DNA from: Serratia sp. H1w
GTDB lineage: Bacteria > Pseudomonadota > Gammaproteobacteria > Enterobacterales > Enterobacteriaceae
Length of the DNA: 64,000 nucleotides
Assembly: GCF_000633355.1 (NCBI RefSeq)
Contig: NZ_AYMQ01000047.1
Location: forward strand, 1 to 64,000
Direction: 5' to 3'
The notes beneath the pieces were generated by a model that saw only the letters and a program-made list of their open reading frames with translations, was not told where the DNA came from and searched no databases. Positions 47,752-59,830 of this stretch are shown piece after piece (positions within the stretch are counted from its first letter, which is position 1; each line of letters starts with the position of its first letter). Both the position numbers and the translations under genes were made by a program.

Positions 47752-49209
47752 TCAGAACATCGGCTGTGCCATCTGCACCAGCGTGATCAGCGGTTGCGGG
47801 TAGATACCCAGCAACAGCACCAACGCGGCAGAGATCAGCACCACCACACCACCGGCGGTCAACGCCCAGTTGTTTGGCGTATCGCGAACCAGGGTTTCCG
47901 GCGCACTGAGGAACAGGCTGACGGTCACACGCAGGTAGTAGTACAAGCCGATCGCACTACCCAGCACCACGGCACCGGTCAACCACCACAGGTGGGCACT
48001 GACGCCCATCGCAATCACGAAGAACTTACCGATAAAGCCCAGCGTCATCGGAATACCGGCCAGGGAAAGCATCATCACCGTCATCACCGCAGACAGGATT
48101 GGCTTGTGCCAGAACAGACCACGGTAAGAGAACAGTGAATCGGCATCCGGGCCACGGTATGGGCTGGACATCAGGCTAACCACACCGAAGGCACCCAGGC
48201 TGCTGAACAGGTAACCGGCCAGATAAACCCCGGCGGTTTCCAGCGACAGCTGGTGAGTCTGCACCGCAACCAGTGCCACCAGCAGATAACCCAAGTGAGC
48301 GATAGAGGAGTAACCCAGCAGTCGCTTGAGGTTGGTCTGGCTGATCGCCATCAGGTTACCGAACAGGATCGAGCAGACGGCGATGATCGACAACACCATC
48401 CGCAACGCTTCGTTATCGGCAGCCGGAGCGTACAGGAACAAACGCATAACCACCGCGAAGATCGCAATCTTGCTGGCGGTAGCCAGGAAGGTTGAGACTG
48501 GCGCAGGCGCCCCTTGATACACATCCGGCGTCCACAGCTGGAAAGGTACCAGGGAGAGTTTGAAGCCCAGGCCGACGATCATCATGCCCATGCCTGCCAG
48601 GATCAGCGGCTGATGCACCATGCTCTCTTGCATGCTCTTGCCCAGACCGGCCAGTGACAGGTCACCAGATTCGGCGTACAGCAGCGCCATGCCGAACAGC
48701 AGGAAGCTGGAGGCCGCAGCAGACAGCACCATGTACTTGATGGCCGCTTCCAGCGAACGCTTCTGGCGATAGGCATAGCCCACCAGACCAAACAGCGGCA
48801 GCGAGATCAGCTCAATACCCAGGAACAGTGAAGCCAGGTGGTTGGCACTTGCCAGCAGCAGGCCACCCATGGTGGCAATCAGCACCAGCAGGTAGAACTC
48901 TTCGCGGTTATCCGGGTAACCTACCAGCCATGGATAGGCGAAGGTACAGGTTGCCAGACTCGCCAGCAGCACCAGCCCGGAATAGAACATCGAGTAACCG
49001 TCAACCCGCACCAGCGGGGTGACGTCCATTGGGCCTACCTGGCCAACAAAGTAGAGTGAAAGCAGCGCCAGGTTAAGACCGATCACTGTCAGGGTGGCAT
49101 TGATAAAGTGGTCGCGTCGCCACGCAATGCACAGCATCACAACCACCACCGTCAATCCGACGATCAACAGCGGTAACAGTGCGATCAGTTGTTGAGGAGT
49201 TATTGTCAT
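47752..49209 (-). CDS. nuoN: NADH-quinone oxidoreductase subunit N
   Basis: NuoN (485 residues) is one of three antiporter-like, proton-pumping membrane subunits of complex I, with about 14 helices. Family features are the glutamate in [14 protein letters not shown] and lysines in [20 protein letters not shown] and [28 protein letters not shown]. It is the last gene of the operon, six bases after nuoM, and is followed by a terminator. Confidence 0.97.
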   Translation of the reverse strand: MTITPQQLIALLPLLIVGLTVVVVMLCIAWRRDHFINATLTVIGLNLALLSLYFVGQVGPMDVTPLVRVDGYSMFYSGLVLLASLATCTFAYPWLVGYPDNREEFYLLVLIATMGGLLLASANHLASLFLGIELISLPLFGLVGYAYRQKRSLEAAIKYMVLSAAASSFLLFGMALLYAESGDLSLAGLGKSMQESMVHQPLILAGMGMMIVGLGFKLSLVPFQLWTPDVYQGAPAPVSTFLATASKIAIFAVVMRLFLYAPAADNEALRMVLSIIAVCSILFGNLMAISQTNLKRLLGYSSIAHLGYLLVALVAVQTHQLSLETAGVYLAGYLFSSLGAFGVVSLMSSPYRGPDADSLFSYRGLFWHKPILSAVMTVMMLSLAGIPMTLGFIGKFFVIAMGVSAHLWWLTGAVVLGSAIGLYYYLRVTVSLFLSAPETLVRDTPNNWALTAGGVVVLISAALVLLLGIYPQPLITLVQMAQPMF

Positions 49210-49215
49210 GGCGAA

Positions 49216-50745
49216 TTACGGCCTTGTTGTTGAAATTGCTGAAACTGCCGGAGCAAACCAGTGTTGCACGTTGCTCATTGCCGCACTTGAGGTATCGAGG
49301 ATTGGCTGAGGATACACACCCAGCAGCACCAGCAGTACCACCAACAGCAGAATAATAAACAGTTCACGTGCGGTCATGCCCGGCAACGGTTGGTCAGATT
49401 TTGGCGCACCGTAGTAGGCACGCTGCATCATGATCAACGAGTAAACCGAAGCAAACACCAGACCGAAGGTAGAAATCACGGTGATCACTGGCACAACCTG
49501 GAAGCTGCCGAACAGGATCATGAATTCACCCACAAAGTTACCGGTACCCGGCATCCCCAAGGTGGCTACCGCAAAGAACAGTGACAGCGCAGGAATGAAC
49601 TTGATACGTCCCCACAGGCCGCCCATCTGACGCATATCACGGGTGTGCAGACGTTCGTACAGCTGGCCACAGATGATGAACATACCGGCGGCAGACAAGC
49701 CATGAGCAATCATCTGGATCACCGCACCCTGGTAAGCCAACTGGCTACCGGTGTAGATGGCGATCAGCACAAAGCCCATATGGGAAACGGAGGTGTAGGC
49801 AATCAGACGTTTAATATCGGTCTGTGCGAACGCCATCCAGGCACCGTAGAAGATACCAATCACACCCAGCCACATGGCAATCGGTGCAAACTCGGCTGAA
49901 GCGTTCGGGAACAGCGGCAGGCTGAAACGCAGCAGACCGTAGGCCGCCGTCTTCAGCAAGATCCCCGCCAGGTCGACAGAACCCGCAGTTGGTGCCTGGC
50001 TGTGCGCATCCGGCAACCAGCCGTGCAATGGCACCACCGGCATTTTCACCGCGAAAGCGATGAAGAAGCCCAGCATCAGCAGATATTCAACGTTGTGCGA
50101 CATCGGGGTTTTCAGCAGATCTTCGTAGTTGAAGGTCCACACGCCGGTCGCATTGTAGTGCACAAACACCAGACCAAGGATCGCAATCAACATCACCAGA
50201 CCGCTGGCCTGGGTGTAGATGAAGAACTTGGTTGCTGCGGTGATACGGGTTTTACCATCCGATGCTTTATGACCCCACAAGGCGATCAGGAAGTACATCG
50301 GCACCAGCATCATTTCCCAGAAGAAGAAGAACAGGAACAGGTCGATGGCCAGGAACACGCCGATCACGCCGCCCAGGATCCACAGCAGGTTCAGGTGGAA
50401 GAAGCCCTGATACTTCTGGATTTCACGCCAGGAACAAAGGATCGCCAACACGCCCAGGAATCCGGTCAGCACTACCATCAGCAGTGACAGGCCGTCCAGC
50501 GCCAGGTGAATACTGATACCAAAGCGTGGGATCCACGGCAGCATAAACTCAGACTGCCACTGCGGCATGCCCAGTGGTTTGATCAACGAATAGCCACCCT
50601 GCAACCACAGTTGCAGAGAAAGCGCCAACGTCAGCCCCATTGCGATCAACGCTATCCAGCGCGGCATTTTAGTGCCGAAACGCTCGCACTGCCAACACAG
50701 CAGACCGCCGATAAAGGGGATAAGAATTAGCCAAGGTAATAGCAT
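49216..50745 (-). CDS. nuoM: NADH-quinone oxidoreductase subunit M
   Basis: NuoM (509 residues) is an antiporter-like proton-pumping subunit. The essential glutamate is in FFFFFWEMMLVPMYFL, and channel lysines are in KFFIYTQASG and in AVKMPVVPLHGWLPDAHSQAPTAGSVDLAGILLKTAAYG. A 98-base gap with a strong hairpin separates it from nuoL; every other junction on the membrane-arm side is short or overlapping. Confidence 0.97.
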   Translation of the reverse strand: MLLPWLILIPFIGGLLCWQCERFGTKMPRWIALIAMGLTLALSLQLWLQGGYSLIKPLGMPQWQSEFMLPWIPRFGISIHLALDGLSLLMVVLTGFLGVLAILCSWREIQKYQGFFHLNLLWILGGVIGVFLAIDLFLFFFFWEMMLVPMYFLIALWGHKASDGKTRITAATKFFIYTQASGLVMLIAILGLVFVHYNATGVWTFNYEDLLKTPMSHNVEYLLMLGFFIAFAVKMPVVPLHGWLPDAHSQAPTAGSVDLAGILLKTAAYGLLRFSLPLFPNASAEFAPIAMWLGVIGIFYGAWMAFAQTDIKRLIAYTSVSHMGFVLIAIYTGSQLAYQGAVIQMIAHGLSAAGMFIICGQLYERLHTRDMRQMGGLWGRIKFIPALSLFFAVATLGMPGTGNFVGEFMILFGSFQVVPVITVISTFGLVFASVYSLIMMQRAYYGAPKSDQPLPGMTARELFIILLLVVLLVLLGVYPQPILDTSSAAMSNVQHWFAPAVSAISTTRP

Positions 50746-50790
50746 GGCGTTTTGTGTCCCTTATATGAATAATCTAAAAAACTTGTATCG

Positions 50791-50812
50791 GGCCCTTGTT
50801 TCGCCAAGGGCC
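50791..50812 (-). promoter_or_regulatory. Hairpin between nuoL and nuoM
   Basis: GGCCCTTG pairs with CAAGGGCC around a six-base loop. On the transcribed (minus) strand a short U run (TTTTTT) follows only about nine bases later, so full termination is unlikely. It could reduce nuoMN expression or mark an mRNA processing site. Confidence 0.6.
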
Positions 50813-50844
50813 GAACCCAAAATGCGTCTGTTTAAATTATTCAG

Positions 50845-52692
50845 TTAAACCAGAATCAACAGAGCCAGTACGACCACTGCACCCACACCCATAGACGCGA
50901 TATACCAGCGGATCTGACCGTTCTCACCCACCGCCAGACCACGGTTCCCCAAGCGGGAGAACACGGCTGGCAGATTCATCAGCGAGTTCAGCGGATCGCT
51001 TTGCAGCAGCTTGGCAATACCCAGGTATGGCTTGACGAACACTTTGTCATACAGCCAGTCGAAGCCCCAGGCATGGAACCACCAGGTCGAGAAGAAACGA
51101 CCCGGAGCGCTGTTCGCGATGCTGTTTACCAGGCGACGTTGGCCCAGCCACAGCGCAGCCGCCAGCAGGATCCCGACGATAGCGACCACGCCAGAGGCGA
51201 TCTCCAACGTCAGAACGCTGCCGTGTGCCAGTTCAGTCGTCTCAGGCAGTACACCCTGCAACGGCGGCACAATCATCGCGCCGACGAAGGTGGACAGCAC
51301 CATCAGAACCAGCAGTGGCAGGTGGTGAGTAATACCTTTGCCAGCATGAGCTTTGATTTTCTCTTCGCCGTGGAACACGATGAAGATCATGCGGAAGGTA
51401 TACAGTGAAGTCATAAATGCGCCAATCAGACCGGCAATCATCAGGTTGAAGTGGCCGTTCGCCATGGCGCCCGCCAGGATTTCATCCTTACTGAAGAAGC
51501 CAGCGGTGATGATAGGCAGAGCAGACAGCGCCGCGCCCCCCACCAGGAAGCACACATACACCAGCGGAATGCTCTTGCGCAGGCCCCCCATCTTGAAGAT
51601 GTTCTGCTCATGATGACAGGCCAGGATCACCGAACCGGAGGACAGGAACAGCAGCGCCTTGAAGAATGCGTGGGTCATCAGGTGGAAGATGGCCGCATCC
51701 CATGCCTGCACGCCCAGCGCCAGGAACATGTAGCCAATCTGGCTCATGGTGGAATAGGCCAGCACACGTTTGATGTCGGTCTGCACCAGCGCGGCAAAGC
51801 CCGCCAGCAGCAGCGTCACGCCACCAATGATACCGACCAGATTCAGCACTTCCGGCGTCATCAGGAACAGGCCGTGCATACGGGCAATCAGGTAGACACC
51901 AGCGGTAACCATCGTTGCCGCGTGGATCAATGCAGATACCGGGGTTGGACCCGCCATCGCATCTGCCAGCCAGGTTTGCAATGGCAACTGAGCCGATTTA
52001 CCTACCGCGCCACCCAGTAACATCAGGGTTGCCCAGGTCAAGGCCGTATCGCCAACCGCCAGTTTTTGCGGTGCCAGCACCATCAGTTCACGGATGTTCA
52101 GCGTACCCAGCTCGTGGTACAGGATGAACAGCGCAATGGCCAGGAACACGTCGCCTACGCGGGTGACGATGAAGGCTTTCATTGCCGCCGCGCCGTTGGC
52201 CGGATCTTTGTAGTAGAAACCGATCAACAGGTAGCTGCACAGGCCCACACCTTCCCAACCCAGGTACATCAGCAGCAGGTTGTCTGCCAGTACCAATACC
52301 ACCATGCTGGCGATAAACAGGTTGGTGTAAGCGAAGAAGCGGGAATAGCCTTCTTCACCACGCATGTACCAGGAAGCGTACATGTGGATCAGGAAGCCGA
52401 CGCCAGTCACCACCGACAGCATGGTCAGCGACAGGCCGTCCAGCACCAGGGTTACGCCGATGTTGAAATCGCCAACGGCCATCCAGTTCCACAGGCTTTG
52501 CTCGTACAGCTGCACACCAGCGGCTTTTTGACTGATAAAATCGATCGCCACATACGCCGTGACCACCGCCGCCAGGCCAATCGACCCAACGCCAACGGTA
52601 GCCGCAGTATTTTCAGACCAGCGGCCACGGGAAAATGCCAACAGCAGGAACCCGACCAGCGGTAGCAGAATAGTTAAATATAATAGGTTCAT
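50845..52692 (-). CDS. nuoL: NADH-quinone oxidoreductase subunit L
   Basis: NuoL (615 residues) is the most distal proton-pumping subunit, carrying the long lateral helix that spans the membrane arm near its C terminus. Conserved elements are [71 protein letters not shown] and [16 protein letters not shown]. The start overlaps the nuoK stop by four bases (ATGA). Confidence 0.97.
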   Translation of the reverse strand: MNLLYLTILLPLVGFLLLAFSRGRWSENTAATVGVGSIGLAAVVTAYVAIDFISQKAAGVQLYEQSLWNWMAVGDFNIGVTLVLDGLSLTMLSVVTGVGFLIHMYASWYMRGEEGYSRFFAYTNLFIASMVVLVLADNLLLMYLGWEGVGLCSYLLIGFYYKDPANGAAAMKAFIVTRVGDVFLAIALFILYHELGTLNIRELMVLAPQKLAVGDTALTWATLMLLGGAVGKSAQLPLQTWLADAMAGPTPVSALIHAATMVTAGVYLIARMHGLFLMTPEVLNLVGIIGGVTLLLAGFAALVQTDIKRVLAYSTMSQIGYMFLALGVQAWDAAIFHLMTHAFFKALLFLSSGSVILACHHEQNIFKMGGLRKSIPLVYVCFLVGGAALSALPIITAGFFSKDEILAGAMANGHFNLMIAGLIGAFMTSLYTFRMIFIVFHGEEKIKAHAGKGITHHLPLLVLMVLSTFVGAMIVPPLQGVLPETTELAHGSVLTLEIASGVVAIVGILLAAALWLGQRRLVNSIANSAPGRFFSTWWFHAWGFDWLYDKVFVKPYLGIAKLLQSDPLNSLMNLPAVFSRLGNRGLAVGENGQIRWYIASMGVGAVVVLALLILV

Positions 52693-52991
52693 CCGCGCAT
52701 CTCACTGACAGTGTCGATATCCAGGGTATGACGACGACGGTAGAGTTGCAGCAGTAACGCCAGACCGATACTGGCCTCCGCTGCCGCCAGACTGATTGCC
52801 AGGATGTACATCACCTGCCCATCGGTCTGGCCCCAGTAACTGCCCGCCACGATAAACGCCAACGCCGCAGCGTTGATCATCACTTCCAGACTGATCAGCA
52901 TAAACAGCAGGTTACGGCGTAAAATCAAGCCGGTCAGCCCCAAAACGAACAGGATCGCCGCCAGGATCAGCCCATGTTGAAGAGGGATCAT
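52689..52991 (-). CDS. nuoK: NADH-quinone oxidoreductase subunit K
   Basis: NuoK (100 residues) has three membrane helices and is the MrpC-like subunit of the membrane arm. The two conserved membrane glutamates are in [13 protein letters not shown] and [20 protein letters not shown]. It overlaps nuoJ and nuoL by four bases on each side. Confidence 0.97.
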   Translation of the reverse strand: MIPLQHGLILAAILFVLGLTGLILRRNLLFMLISLEVMINAAALAFIVAGSYWGQTDGQVMYILAISLAAAEASIGLALLLQLYRRRHTLDIDTVSEMRG

Positions 52992-53548
52992 GCTTGGTCC
53001 TCCGATTTTCTTTTCGCCATTTCGCTGCTTGGCGGGGTATTGCTGAACACTTCACCCGGTTTGTGCTCACGGCCAATGTGGAAGGCCACGACCAGGCCCG
53101 CCAACAGCAGCATTGAAGCCAGCTCAACCGCCAGTACGTAAGGACCAAACAGGCTGATCCCGACCGCTTTGGCATCCACCATCTCACCGGTGATGCCCTG
53201 GTCAGAGACGCTGCGGATCGCCACAATCAGTACCACCAGCAGAGCCAGTGACAGCAGACCAGGGCCAATCCAGACGGCCGGTTTCAGCCAGTCACGTTCT
53301 TGTTGCTGCACCGCGTTGCCGAGGTTGAGCATCATGACCACGAACACGAACAGCACCATAATGGCACCGGCGTAGACGATGATTTCCAGAGCACCCGCAA
53401 AGTAGGCACCCAGTGAGAAAAAGACTGCCGAGATCGCCAGTAAAGAGACGATCAGATACAGCAGCGCATGCACAGGATTGGTATGCGAGATGACGCGAAT
53501 AGTCGCGACTATCGCAATGAATCCTGCCAAGTAAAAGGCAATTTCCAT
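52988..53548 (-). CDS. nuoJ: NADH-quinone oxidoreductase subunit J
   Basis: NuoJ (186 residues) has five membrane helices; the helix with [28 protein letters not shown] carries the conserved tyrosine and the pi-bulge that changes shape during turnover. The start [10 protein letters not shown] was chosen at 53548 by comparison with E. coli; upstream in-frame sequence is lysine/proline-rich and overlaps nuoI. Confidence 0.96.
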   Translation of the reverse strand: MEIAFYLAGFIAIVATIRVISHTNPVHALLYLIVSLLAISAVFFSLGAYFAGALEIIVYAGAIMVLFVFVVMMLNLGNAVQQQERDWLKPAVWIGPGLLSLALLVVLIVAIRSVSDQGITGEMVDAKAVGISLFGPYVLAVELASMLLLAGLVVAFHIGREHKPGEVFSNTPPSSEMAKRKSEDQA

Positions 53549-53561
53549 GCTTGCTGGCTCC

Positions 53562-54104
53562 TTAAGGCAACAGACCTTTGACGTCGATCGGTTTGGCTTC
53601 GTTTTCGGCTTCGCCTTTGGCTTTGCCGTCAATCGCCATACCGGCCATCCGGTAGAAGTTATATTCCGGATATTTACCCGGCCCCGAGATCAACAGATCT
53701 TCTTTTTCGTACACCAGATCCTGGCGCTTGAACTCACCCATTTCGAAATCCGGCGTCAGCTGGATGGCGGTAGTTGGGCAAGCCTCTTCGCACAGACCGC
53801 AGAAAATGCAGCGTGAGAAGTTGATGCGGAAAAACTCCGGATACCAGCGGCCATCTTTCTGCTCTGCTTTTTGCAGGGAAATACAGCCAACCGGGCAGGC
53901 AACCGCACACAGGTTACAGGCTACGCAGCGCTCTTCACCGTCCGGATCGCGCGTCAGCACGATGCGGCCACGGTAGCGCGGCGGCAGGTAAACCGGTTCT
54001 TCCGGGTACATCTGGGTTTCGCGTTTGGCGAAGGCGTGCAGGCCAATCATCCAAAGGCTGCGCACCTGGGTGCCGAAACCAACCACTAACTCTTTCAATG
54101 TCAT
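53562..54104 (-). CDS. nuoI: NADH-quinone oxidoreductase subunit I
   Basis: NuoI (180 residues) carries clusters N6a and N6b in the peripheral arm next to the membrane. Two 4Fe-4S motifs are complete: [18 protein letters not shown] and [18 protein letters not shown]. An N-terminal amphipathic helix fixes it to NuoH. Confidence 0.97.
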   Translation of the reverse strand: MTLKELVVGFGTQVRSLWMIGLHAFAKRETQMYPEEPVYLPPRYRGRIVLTRDPDGEERCVACNLCAVACPVGCISLQKAEQKDGRWYPEFFRINFSRCIFCGLCEEACPTTAIQLTPDFEMGEFKRQDLVYEKEDLLISGPGKYPEYNFYRMAGMAIDGKAKGEAENEAKPIDVKGLLP

Positions 54105-54118
54105 GGTTTATTCACCCC

Positions 54119-55096
54119 TTATTGAGCGTTGTACAAAATGACCGCGGCGGTTGCCAGCAGGTTCAGCAGCGTCAACGGCAGGCAAATTTTCCAGCCGAAT
54201 GACATCACCTGGTCATAACGCGGACGCGGCAACGAAGCACGGATCAGAATGAACATCACCATGAAGAAGGCCGTTTTCAGTGCGAACCAGATGAATGGCG
54301 GCAGGAATGGACCCTGCCAACCGCCGAAGAACAACGTCACAATCAGGGCGGACACGGTGACGATACCGATGTATTCCCCCACGAAGAACAGACCGAATTT
54401 CATACCGGAATATTCAATGTGGTAACCGTCAGCCAGTTCCTGCTCGGCTTCCGGTTGGTCAAACGGATGGCGGTGACAGACCGCGACACCGGCAATCGCA
54501 AAGGTAATGAAACCAAAGAATTGCGGAATGACGTTCCAGATGTGTTCCTGTGATTCAACAATCGCCTGCATGTTGAACGAGTCGGCTTGCGCCACCACGC
54601 CCAGCACGGACAGGCCGAGGAACACTTCGTAGCTCAGGGTTTGTGCCGAAGCACGCATCGCCCCTAACAGCGAGTATTTGTTGTTACTGGACCAGCCGGC
54701 GAACAGGACGGCATACACCGCCAGGCCAGCCATCATCAGGAAGAACAGAATACCGATGTTAAGATCGGCCACCGACCAGGTCGGGCTGACCGGCACGATG
54801 GCAAAGGCCAACAGCAGCGAGGTAAAGGCGATCACCGGGGCCAGCGTAAAGATCATGCGGTCGGCGAAGGTCGGAACCCAGTCTTCCTTGAAGAACATTT
54901 TGATCATGTCGGCGACCAGCTGCAGCGAACCGCCCCAGCCGACACGGTTTGGCCCGTAACGGTTCTGGAACAGGCCCAGCAGACGGCGTTCGCCGAAGCT
55001 CATAAAGGCCCCGCAGGTGACGACTACCAACAGGATCACCACCGCTTTCAACACGGCGATCAGGATGTCGATCACCTCAGGTGTAAACCAGCTCAT
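54119..55096 (-). CDS. nuoH: NADH-quinone oxidoreductase subunit H
   Basis: NuoH (325 residues) forms part of the quinone chamber and links it to the proton channels. Characteristic loops are [23 protein letters not shown], the acidic [33 protein letters not shown] and [18 protein letters not shown]. It overlaps the nuoG stop by four bases. Confidence 0.97.
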   Translation of the reverse strand: MSWFTPEVIDILIAVLKAVVILLVVVTCGAFMSFGERRLLGLFQNRYGPNRVGWGGSLQLVADMIKMFFKEDWVPTFADRMIFTLAPVIAFTSLLLAFAIVPVSPTWSVADLNIGILFFLMMAGLAVYAVLFAGWSSNNKYSLLGAMRASAQTLSYEVFLGLSVLGVVAQADSFNMQAIVESQEHIWNVIPQFFGFITFAIAGVAVCHRHPFDQPEAEQELADGYHIEYSGMKFGLFFVGEYIGIVTVSALIVTLFFGGWQGPFLPPFIWFALKTAFFMVMFILIRASLPRPRYDQVMSFGWKICLPLTLLNLLATAAVILYNAQ

Positions 55097-57828
55097 AGTG
55101 CCGCCTCCCGCAGATTTTCAACCTTCGCACCCACCAGTACCGGCGGGATCCCTGGCAAGCCAAGCGGCAAACCAACCTGGCCTTGGCTCAGGGTTTCACT
55201 CAGGCGTACCGGCAAACGTAACGTCTGGCCAGCACAGCTGAACTCGACCCAGGTACCGGCGTTAACGCCAAGCTGTGCGGCGTCGGCAACGTTGACCATC
55301 ACATAAGCCTGCGGCATGCGCTGCTGGATCACGTCTGAACGCTGCGACATTTCGTCACTGCCGAACAGATGGTAATACGGCGCCACACGCCAGCCTTCGG
55401 CTTTAAACGCGGCAGGGATTGCGGTGAAGTAACCGAGGTTCCCCTCCCCTGCTTCGATCAGGCGGATACCCGGATCGCCATGACGCAGTTTGCCACCCAC
55501 TTCGGCCTGGAACTTGTTCCATGCCTGCGGTGAGTTCCAACCTGGAGCCCAGGCGAATGGGATCTGCTGACGATCGGCCAGCGGGCTGTTGTTCCCTTCC
55601 ATCGAGAAGGCGAACATGGTGTCTTTGTCCTGCGGCTGACGCGGTTCATGCACGCTGATATCGGCACGCATCGCGGTACGGCCACTGTAGCGGTGCGGTG
55701 AACGAGCCAGTTTCTGACCACGGATGCGGAAGGTCGCATCTGGTGCCGCCTCGACAATACCTTGCAACTGCGGCAATGCGGTTACGCAGGCGGCAATCAC
55801 GTCATCGAGTTGAGTCCAGTCGACCTGACGGCTGGTATAGGTGGAGTGCAGCGAGTGCATCCAACGCCAGCTTTCCAGCATCACGCTGTAGATATTTTTC
55901 TTGGCATCATCGTAATAAGCCGGGTCATAGACCTGGAAGAAGCGCTGTGCGCGGCCTTCCTGGCTGACCAGGGTCCCATCGCTCTCTGCGAAACTGGCCG
56001 CAGACAGGATCAGGTTGGCTTTATCCATGATGGCGGTGCGCTGATGGTCGGCAACGATCAGGTTACTGACCTTGGCCAACGCAGCATCCACTTTAGCTGC
56101 CGGTGCGTGACGATAGAGATCGTTCTCCATCACGATGGCAGTATCGGCAGCGCCACTTTCCAGTTGCACTAGTGCTTCATCAAGTGAACCACCGCCGATC
56201 ATCGCCAGGCCCATGCTGTTGGCAGCGGCTGCAACGAAGGTGATACCCACGTTGGCACCGCGACCTTTCAACGCCTTGGCAATGTTGGCCGCAGCTTCAA
56301 TGATCGCTGTACTGCCCGCATTGCTGCCGGTCACGATCAGTGGCTTCTGCGCACCGGCCAGCGCCTGTACGATAACGTCGATTTTCTTGTTCAGGTCTTC
56401 AGCTAGATCGCTCACCGCCGGAGCCGACTCATCCAGCGCGTGGGCAATGGCGAAGCCTAAACGGGCTTGCTCATCCACCGGCGCACGGTAGTTCCAGGCG
56501 GCGATGTCGTCCAGACGGGTGTTATCAACGTTGGTGATGAACAGTGGGTGTTTGGCGTGCTGACCGATGGTTTGCACCGCCGCGATCTGCCAGTCGGCAA
56601 CGCGGTGGGCCGCAGCCATCGCACGGGCTTTACCCTTCACTGCCTGACGTACCGACAGCGCGATACGAGCGCCGGTTTGGGTCAAATCTTCACCCAGTAC
56701 CAACACCGCGTCGTAGCTTTCGATTTCACGCAGGTTAGGCGTATACACGCCGCTGTTTTTCAACACGTTGAGCATCAGGTCCAGGCGTTGTTGTTCAGCC
56801 TGATTGATACCGGTGTAGAAGTTCTCGGCACCGACCAGCTCACGCAACGCAAAGTTGCTTTCCAGGCTGGCGCGCGGTGAACCGATACCGATGGTTTTGT
56901 TGGCCTGACGCAGAATATCTGCCGCACCCTGCATCGCCTGTTCGGCGTTCAGAGTGATCCAGTCGTTGCCACGCAGTTGCTGCGGCTGACGAGGGCGATC
57001 TTTCTGATTTACATAACCATAACCAAAGCGGCCGCGGTCACACAGGAAGTAGTGGTTTACGCTGCCGTTGTAACGGTTTTCGATACGGCGCAGTTCGCCA
57101 TAGCGTTCACCCGGGCTGGTGTTACAACCGATGCTGCACTGTTGGCAGATGCTCGGGGCAAACTGCATGTCCCATTTACGGTTGTAGCGCTCGGAGTGGG
57201 TCTTGTCGGTGAATACGCCGGTTGGGCACACTTCTACCAGGTTACCGGAGAACTCGCTTTCCAGCGTGCCGCTTTCCGGACGACCGAAATAGACGTTGTC
57301 GTGCGCGCCGTACACACCGAAATCGGTGCCATCCGCATAGTCTTTGTAGTAACGCACACAACGGTAGCAGGCGATGCAGCGGTTCATCTCGTGCGAGATA
57401 AATGGCCCCAGTTCCTGGTTGTTGTGGGTACGCTTACTGAAGCGATATTTACGGAAGCTGTGGCCGGTCATTACTGTCATATCTTGCAGGTGACAGTTAC
57501 CGCCTTCTTCACATACCGGACAGTCGTGCGGGTGGTTGGTCATCAACCACTCGACCACGCTCTCGCGGAACTGTTTGGCTTCGGCGTCATCGATGGAAAT
57601 AAAGGTTCCATCGGATGCCGGTGTCATACAGGACATCACCAAACGGCCACGCGTATCGTCCGCGTTTTGGTATTGCTTTACCGCACATTGGCGGCAAGCG
57701 CCGACGCTTCCAAGCGCCGGATGCCAGCAAAAGTAAGGAATATCGAGGCCGAGGGACAGACACGCCTGCAACAGGTTGTCGGCTCCATCTACGTCGTATT
57801 CTTTGCCGTCTACATGAATCGTAGCCAT
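55093..57828 (-). CDS. nuoG: NADH-quinone oxidoreductase subunit G
   Basis: NuoG (911 residues from [11 protein letters not shown]) is the largest peripheral subunit. Ligands seen are the N-terminal 2Fe-2S cluster ([19 protein letters not shown]), the HxxxC 4Fe-4S cluster ([18 protein letters not shown]), a further 4Fe-4S region ([23 protein letters not shown]) and the extra N7 site of some bacteria (CQQCSIGCN). The rest has a molybdopterin-oxidoreductase fold without cofactor. ATG at 57828 has GGAAG ten bases upstream; ATG at 57837 is an alternative. Confidence 0.96.
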   Translation of the reverse strand: MATIHVDGKEYDVDGADNLLQACLSLGLDIPYFCWHPALGSVGACRQCAVKQYQNADDTRGRLVMSCMTPASDGTFISIDDAEAKQFRESVVEWLMTNHPHDCPVCEEGGNCHLQDMTVMTGHSFRKYRFSKRTHNNQELGPFISHEMNRCIACYRCVRYYKDYADGTDFGVYGAHDNVYFGRPESGTLESEFSGNLVEVCPTGVFTDKTHSERYNRKWDMQFAPSICQQCSIGCNTSPGERYGELRRIENRYNGSVNHYFLCDRGRFGYGYVNQKDRPRQPQQLRGNDWITLNAEQAMQGAADILRQANKTIGIGSPRASLESNFALRELVGAENFYTGINQAEQQRLDLMLNVLKNSGVYTPNLREIESYDAVLVLGEDLTQTGARIALSVRQAVKGKARAMAAAHRVADWQIAAVQTIGQHAKHPLFITNVDNTRLDDIAAWNYRAPVDEQARLGFAIAHALDESAPAVSDLAEDLNKKIDVIVQALAGAQKPLIVTGSNAGSTAIIEAAANIAKALKGRGANVGITFVAAAANSMGLAMIGGGSLDEALVQLESGAADTAIVMENDLYRHAPAAKVDAALAKVSNLIVADHQRTAIMDKANLILSAASFAESDGTLVSQEGRAQRFFQVYDPAYYDDAKKNIYSVMLESWRWMHSLHSTYTSRQVDWTQLDDVIAACVTALPQLQGIVEAAPDATFRIRGQKLARSPHRYSGRTAMRADISVHEPRQPQDKDTMFAFSMEGNNSPLADRQQIPFAWAPGWNSPQAWNKFQAEVGGKLRHGDPGIRLIEAGEGNLGYFTAIPAAFKAEGWRVAPYYHLFGSDEMSQRSDVIQQRMPQAYVMVNVADAAQLGVNAGTWVEFSCAGQTLRLPVRLSETLSQGQVGLPLGLPGIPPVLVGAKVENLREAAL

Positions 57829-57927
57829 AGTCAGCATGCTTCCAAGTGGCCTACCCATAAGGCAGGCGTTAATCAAAAATTCTGGCCGTGTTTCGGGGCG
57901 CGCTCACCGCGCCCAGGCAACGCGAGA

Positions 57928-59280
57928 TTACCAGCGCTGCTTCAACAAGTTGTTTGGCTGAATGCCGCCAATCGCCTGGAGGTTGCCCAAATACTGTGGG
58001 GCGATCCCGGCTTCAAACTCTTCACGGAAATATTTAATCGCGCTTTGCAGTGGCTCTACGGCACCTGGCGCATGGGCGCAGAAGGTTTTACCTGGGCCAA
58101 GGGAGCGGCACAGCTGCTCGAGGGTTTCGATATCCCCCGGCTGGCCTTCGCCTTTTTCCAAAGCACGCAGGATCTTCACGCTCCACGGCAAGCCGTCACG
58201 GCACGGTGTACACCAGCCACAGGACTCGCGGGCAAAGAACTCTTCCAGGTTACGCACCAGGGGAACCATGCCGATCTCGTGATCCACCGCCATCGCCAGC
58301 GCCGTACCTAAACGGCTGCCCGCTTTGCCGATGCTTTCGAAGTCCATTGGCAGATCCAGGTGATCGGCGGTCAGGAAGTCGGTACCTGCCCCGCCCGGCT
58401 GCCAGGCTTTAAATTTCAGGCCATCGCGCATGCCACCGGCGTAATCTTCCAGGATTTCACGAGCGGTGGTGCCAAACGGCAGTTCCCAGACGCCTGGGTT
58501 TTTCACCCGGCCGGAGAAGCCCATCAGTTTGGTACCGGCGTCGTTACTCTTACCGGCGGAGATCCCTTTGTACCAATCCACACCATGCTCAAGGATGGCA
58601 GGCACGTTACACAGGGTCTCTACGTTGTTCACGCAGGTCGGCTTGCCCCATACGCCCACGGAAGCAGGGAATGGCGGCTTGGAGCGCGGGTTGGCACGGC
58701 GGCCTTCCAGCGAGTTGATCAGCGCCGTTTCTTCACCACAGATGTAGCGGCCAGCGCCAGTGTGGACGATCAGCTCGAAGTCAAAGCCGCTGCCCAGGAT
58801 ATTTTTACCCAGCAGGCCCGCTTCTGTCGCTTCGGCAATCGCACGGCGCAGGTGAACTGCGGCCTCGATATATTCGCCACGCAGGAAGATGTAACCGCGA
58901 TAGGCTTTCAGCGCGAATGCCGAAATCAGCATGCCTTCCACCAGCAGGTGCGGCAGTTGCTCCATCAGCAGACGGTCTTTATAGGTGCCCGGCTCCATTT
59001 CATCGGCGTTACACAGCAGGTAACGGATGTTCATGGACTCGTCTTTCGGCATCAGGCTCCACTTCAAACCGGTGGAGAAACCTGCGCCACCACGGCCCTT
59101 CAGCCCGGCGTCTTTCACCAGGGTGACGATGTCGTCGGCGGCCATGCCTTTCAGCGCTTTTTCCGCGCCCTGATAACCGTTTTTGCTGCGATATTCATCC
59201 AGCCAGACCGGCTGTTGGTCATCGCGCAGACGCCAGGTCAGCGGGTGCATTTCGGCAGTACGTTTGATATCAATCATCAT
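57928..59280 (-). CDS. nuoF: NADH-quinone oxidoreductase subunit F
   Basis: NuoF (450 residues) binds FMN and NADH. The flavin/NADH site has [31 protein letters not shown] and [19 protein letters not shown]; the N3 cluster ligands are [12 protein letters not shown] and the later cysteine in [12 protein letters not shown]. Its first ATG overlaps the nuoE stop (ATGA). Confidence 0.97.
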   Translation of the reverse strand: MMIDIKRTAEMHPLTWRLRDDQQPVWLDEYRSKNGYQGAEKALKGMAADDIVTLVKDAGLKGRGGAGFSTGLKWSLMPKDESMNIRYLLCNADEMEPGTYKDRLLMEQLPHLLVEGMLISAFALKAYRGYIFLRGEYIEAAVHLRRAIAEATEAGLLGKNILGSGFDFELIVHTGAGRYICGEETALINSLEGRRANPRSKPPFPASVGVWGKPTCVNNVETLCNVPAILEHGVDWYKGISAGKSNDAGTKLMGFSGRVKNPGVWELPFGTTAREILEDYAGGMRDGLKFKAWQPGGAGTDFLTADHLDLPMDFESIGKAGSRLGTALAMAVDHEIGMVPLVRNLEEFFARESCGWCTPCRDGLPWSVKILRALEKGEGQPGDIETLEQLCRSLGPGKTFCAHAPGAVEPLQSAIKYFREEFEAGIAPQYLGNLQAIGGIQPNNLLKQRW

Positions 59281-59828
59281 TTATACCGCTCCAACAGTTC
59301 GACCGCGTTTTCTGGCGTCAGGTGAGCATGAGTATCGTCATCGATCATCATGTTCGGGCCTTTGTCACAGTTACCCAGGCAGCAGGTTGGCAACAGGGTG
59401 AAACGACCGTCGAAGGTAGTCTGACCCGGCTTGATTTTGAGCTTGTTTTCCAGCGCGGCCTGAATGCCCTGGTAGCCGTTGATGTGACAAACTACGCTGT
59501 CACAATAACGGATCACATGGCGGCCTACCGGCTGGCGGAAAATCTGGCTGTAGAACGTGGCCACGCCTTCTACGTCGCTGGCTGGGATGCCCAGCACTTC
59601 AGCGATGGCATAAATCGCCCCATCCGGAACCCAACCACGCTGCTTCTGCACGATCTTCAGTGCTTCAATGGAGGCGGCGCGTGGATCCTCGTAATGGTGC
59701 TTTTCGTGCTCGATCGCATCACGCTCTTCCGCACTCAGCACAAATGCATCAGCGCCGCTCTGGGGAGCGGCTGCATTGGTGGCCTCAAGCGCATCGTGAC
59801 TCACGTGAGTGTCTTTAAGATCATGCAT
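59277..59828 (-). CDS. nuoE: NADH-quinone oxidoreductase subunit E
   Basis: NuoE (183 residues) has a thioredoxin-like fold with 2Fe-2S cluster N1a. Ligands are the cysteines in [12 protein letters not shown] and [10 protein letters not shown]. Compared with E. coli NuoE (166 residues) it has a longer polar N terminus (residues 1-25, with several His and Asp). It starts two bases after the nuoCD stop in transcript order reversed, i.e. directly downstream of nuoCD. Confidence 0.96.
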   Translation of the reverse strand: MHDLKDTHVSHDALEATNAAAPQSGADAFVLSAEERDAIEHEKHHYEDPRAASIEALKIVQKQRGWVPDGAIYAIAEVLGIPASDVEGVATFYSQIFRQPVGRHVIRYCDSVVCHINGYQGIQAALENKLKIKPGQTTFDGRFTLLPTCCLGNCDKGPNMMIDDDTHAHLTPENAVELLERYK

Positions 59829-59830
59829 AG

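Noticed and set aside
56977-58311. Long plus-strand frame (444 codons) opposite nuoG and nuoF
   Set aside because: It runs antisense through two certain complex I genes, and its composition is that of a shadow frame.
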